A stretch of 64,000 nucleotides of DNA from Achromobacter veterisilvae (lineage in GTDB: Bacteria > Pseudomonadota > Gammaproteobacteria > Burkholderiales > Burkholderiaceae_B): the NCBI RefSeq assembly GCF_900496975.1, contig NZ_UFQC01000023.1, forward strand, positions 35,552-99,551, in the 5' to 3' direction. Within the stretch, counting starts at the first letter, position 1, and each line of letters opens with the position of its first letter. The position numbers and the translations under genes are program-made. The notes beneath the pieces were generated by a model. The model had not been told where the DNA came from and did not search any database. It saw nothing but the letters and a program-made list of their open reading frames with translations. Shown piece by piece: positions 62,536 through 64,000 of the stretch.

Positions 62536-64000
62536 TTACAGAACATCCCCCGCGTAGTCGGCCAGGCGCGAGCGTTCGCCGCGCTGCAGCGTGACGTGGC
62601 CGGAGTGCGGCCAGCCCTTGAAGCGGTCGACCACGAAGGTCAGGCCGGAGCTGCCTTCGGTGAGATAGGGCGTGTCGATCTGGGCGATGTTGCCCAGGCA
62701 GATCACCTTGGTGCCCGGGCCGGCGCGCGTCACCAGCGTCTTCATCTGCTTGGGCGTCAGGTTCTGCGCCTCGTCGATGATCAGGTACTTGTTCAGGAAG
62801 GTGCGGCCGCGCATGAAGTTCAGGGACTTGACCTTGATGCGCGAACGGATCAGGTCCATGGTGGCCGCGCGGCCCCAGTCCCCGTTGCCTTCGCCGTCGC
62901 CCATGTTCAGCACGTCCAGGTTGTCTTCCAGCGCGCCCATCCAGGGCAGCATCTTTTCTTCTTCCGTGCCGGGCAGGAAACCGATGTCTTCGCCGACCGG
63001 CACCGTGACGCGGGTCATGATGATTTCGGTGTAGCGCTTGGTTTCCAGCACCTGCGTGATGCCCGCGGCCAGCGCCAGCAGCGTCTTGCCGGTGCCCGCC
63101 TGGCCCAGCAGCGACACGAAGTCGCACTCCGGGTTCATCAGCAGGTTCATGGCGAAGTTCTGCTCGCGGTTGCGCGCGGTGATGCCCCAGACGTTGTTCT
63201 TGCCGTGGGTATAGTCGCGCAGCGTGGCCAGCACCGCCATCTTGCCGCTGACCTCGCGCACCTGCGCGTACAGCGGCATCTGGCCTTCGAAGTAGACGAA
63301 CTGGTTGACGACGAACTGCGAGCACAAAGGCCCGTGGATGCGGTAGAAGGTGGTGCCGCCCTGCTGCCAGGATTCGACGTCCTTGCCGTGCTTGTTCCAG
63401 AAGTCCTCGGGCAACTGCATGACGCCCGAATACATCAGGTCCGAATCTTCGAGGACGTGGTCGTTGAAGTAGTCTTCGGCGGCCATGCCCAGCGCGCGCG
63501 CCTTCAGGCGCATGTTGATGTCCTTGGACACCAGCACGACTTCGCGCTGCGGGTACTTTTCCTGCAGGGCCCGGACGACGCCGAGGATCTGGTTGTCGGC
63601 CTTGCCCATGGGCAGGTCGGACGGCAGGGTACTGTGGATGGCGGTGGTCTGGAACATCAGGCGCCCGGTGGCGTCCTTGTTGCCCAGCTTGGCCAGTTCC
63701 AGCCCTTCGTCGAGCTGCGTGGCATCCTGCACCAGCGCGTCCAGCGAACGGCTGACCTGGCGCGCGTTGCGCGCCACTTCCGACATGCCCTTCTTTTGGT
63801 GGTCCAGTTCTTCGAGCGTCATCATCGGCAGGAAGATGTCGTGCTCTTCGAAGCGGAACAGCGAACTGGGATCGTGCAGCAGCACGTTCGTATCCAGGAC
63901 GAACAGCTTGCGCGGCTCGTTCTGGGCGCGCGGCTTGGCGCGCTTGGCGGGCGCGGCGGCCGGCCTGGCCGGGCGCTGTTCCGCGCGCGCGGCCGGCGCC
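62536..64000 (-). CDS. PhoH-family ATPase with PIN domain (5' end outside window)
   Basis: The visible 488 codons encode a PIN domain (KLFVLDTNVLLHDPSSLFRF with its first acidic residue, VSKDINMRLKARALG later) followed by a PhoH ATPase domain (LLGQAGTGKTLLALAAG Walker A, YLIIDEAQNLTPKQMKTLVT Walker B). The combination is typical of PhoH2-like toxin/RNase-helicase proteins. The N-terminus before KLFVLD is basic and Ala/Arg/Pro-rich and continues past 64000. The start codon is not in the window. Confidence 0.92.
   Translation of the reverse strand, partial: APAARAEQRPARPAAAPAKRAKPRAQNEPRKLFVLDTNVLLHDPSSLFRFEEHDIFLPMMTLEELDHQKKGMSEVARNARQVSRSLDALVQDATQLDEGLELAKLGNKDATGRLMFQTTAIHSTLPSDLPMGKADNQILGVVRALQEKYPQREVVLVSKDINMRLKARALGMAAEDYFNDHVLEDSDLMYSGVMQLPEDFWNKHGKDVESWQQGGTTFYRIHGPLCSQFVVNQFVYFEGQMPLYAQVREVSGKMAVLATLRDYTHGKNNVWGITARNREQNFAMNLLMNPECDFVSLLGQAGTGKTLLALAAGITQVLETKRYTEIIMTRVTVPVGEDIGFLPGTEEEKMLPWMGALEDNLDVLNMGDGEGNGDWGRAATMDLIRSRIKVKSLNFMRGRTFLNKYLIIDEAQNLTPKQMKTLVTRAGPGTKVICLGNIAQIDTPYLTEGSSGLTFVVDRFKGWPHSGHVTLQRGERSRLADYAGDVL

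Overview
The window is a GC-rich stretch of chromosome from a betaproteobacterium of the family Alcaligenaceae, most like Bordetella or Achromobacter. Three things point there: the housekeeping gene order (xseB-ispA-dxs-folE2; rpsF-priB-rpsR-rplI then dnaB; recA-recX; sucCD; tandem terC; hemCDXY-ppa), an orphan tricarboxylate-type (Bug) binding protein, and a globin-coupled diguanylate cyclase that looks like Bordetella BpeGReg. No prophage, plasmid, IS element, CRISPR array or rRNA was seen. There is one tRNA, the initiator tRNA-Met at 24262-24338.

Layout. 1-3110: end of a phosphonate gene set (phnX, 2-aminoethylphosphonate-type binding protein, FAD amine oxidoreductase). 3190-7775: Rieske oxygenase, membrane acyltransferase, Bug receptor and a divergent IclR regulator. 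7858-12874: isoprenoid precursor genes (xseB, ispA, dxs), folE2 and a DUF817 membrane protein. 12887-16983: ribosomal and replication operon, with a small kinase-like gene joined to dnaB. 17000-24240: transporter, pdxA-like dehydrogenase, lipoprotein, Lrp-type regulator, several unknown small proteins, DedA, and a MocR-type regulator. 24262-28657: initiator tRNA, unknown small genes, a flavoprotein, a two-gene set including a Nif11-leader-like peptide, and small lipoproteins. 28689-31634: pyrB-like gene with an N-terminal helix-turn-helix-like extension, then the heme-globin GGDEF protein. 31719-37389: rdgC, a DUF3185-like protein, and a two-component system upstream of an MHS-type transporter. 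37503-46268: recA (with LexA box), recX, a tandem palindromic repeat array, metR/metE, DUF2889, sucCD. 46517-53340: two TerC proteins, a pilin-like microprotein, hemC, hemD, hemX, hemY, ppa. 53424-62291: catabolic island with IclR, two SDRs, a branched-chain-amino-acid-type ABC importer with a fused LivH-LivM permease, cupin, Dabb and fumarylacetoacetase-type hydrolase. 62333-64000: entericidin-like peptide and a PhoH/PIN ATPase that runs off the window.

The accessory content is mostly uptake and catabolism (phosphonates, carboxylates, an unknown acid) inserted between conserved housekeeping blocks. Four families of dispersed or tandem non-coding repeats lie in the gaps. The observations most worth a second look are the five-unit tandem array of inverted 15-bp palindromes at 39554-39963 (with one relative at 17005-17071), the Nif11-like gene pair at 26550-27351, the 40-residue pilin-N-terminus microprotein at 48033-48155, the helix-turn-helix-extended aspartate carbamoyltransferase, and the Rieske protein with an enlarged cluster-binding loop. 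All family names come from reading motifs by eye; no database search was run.
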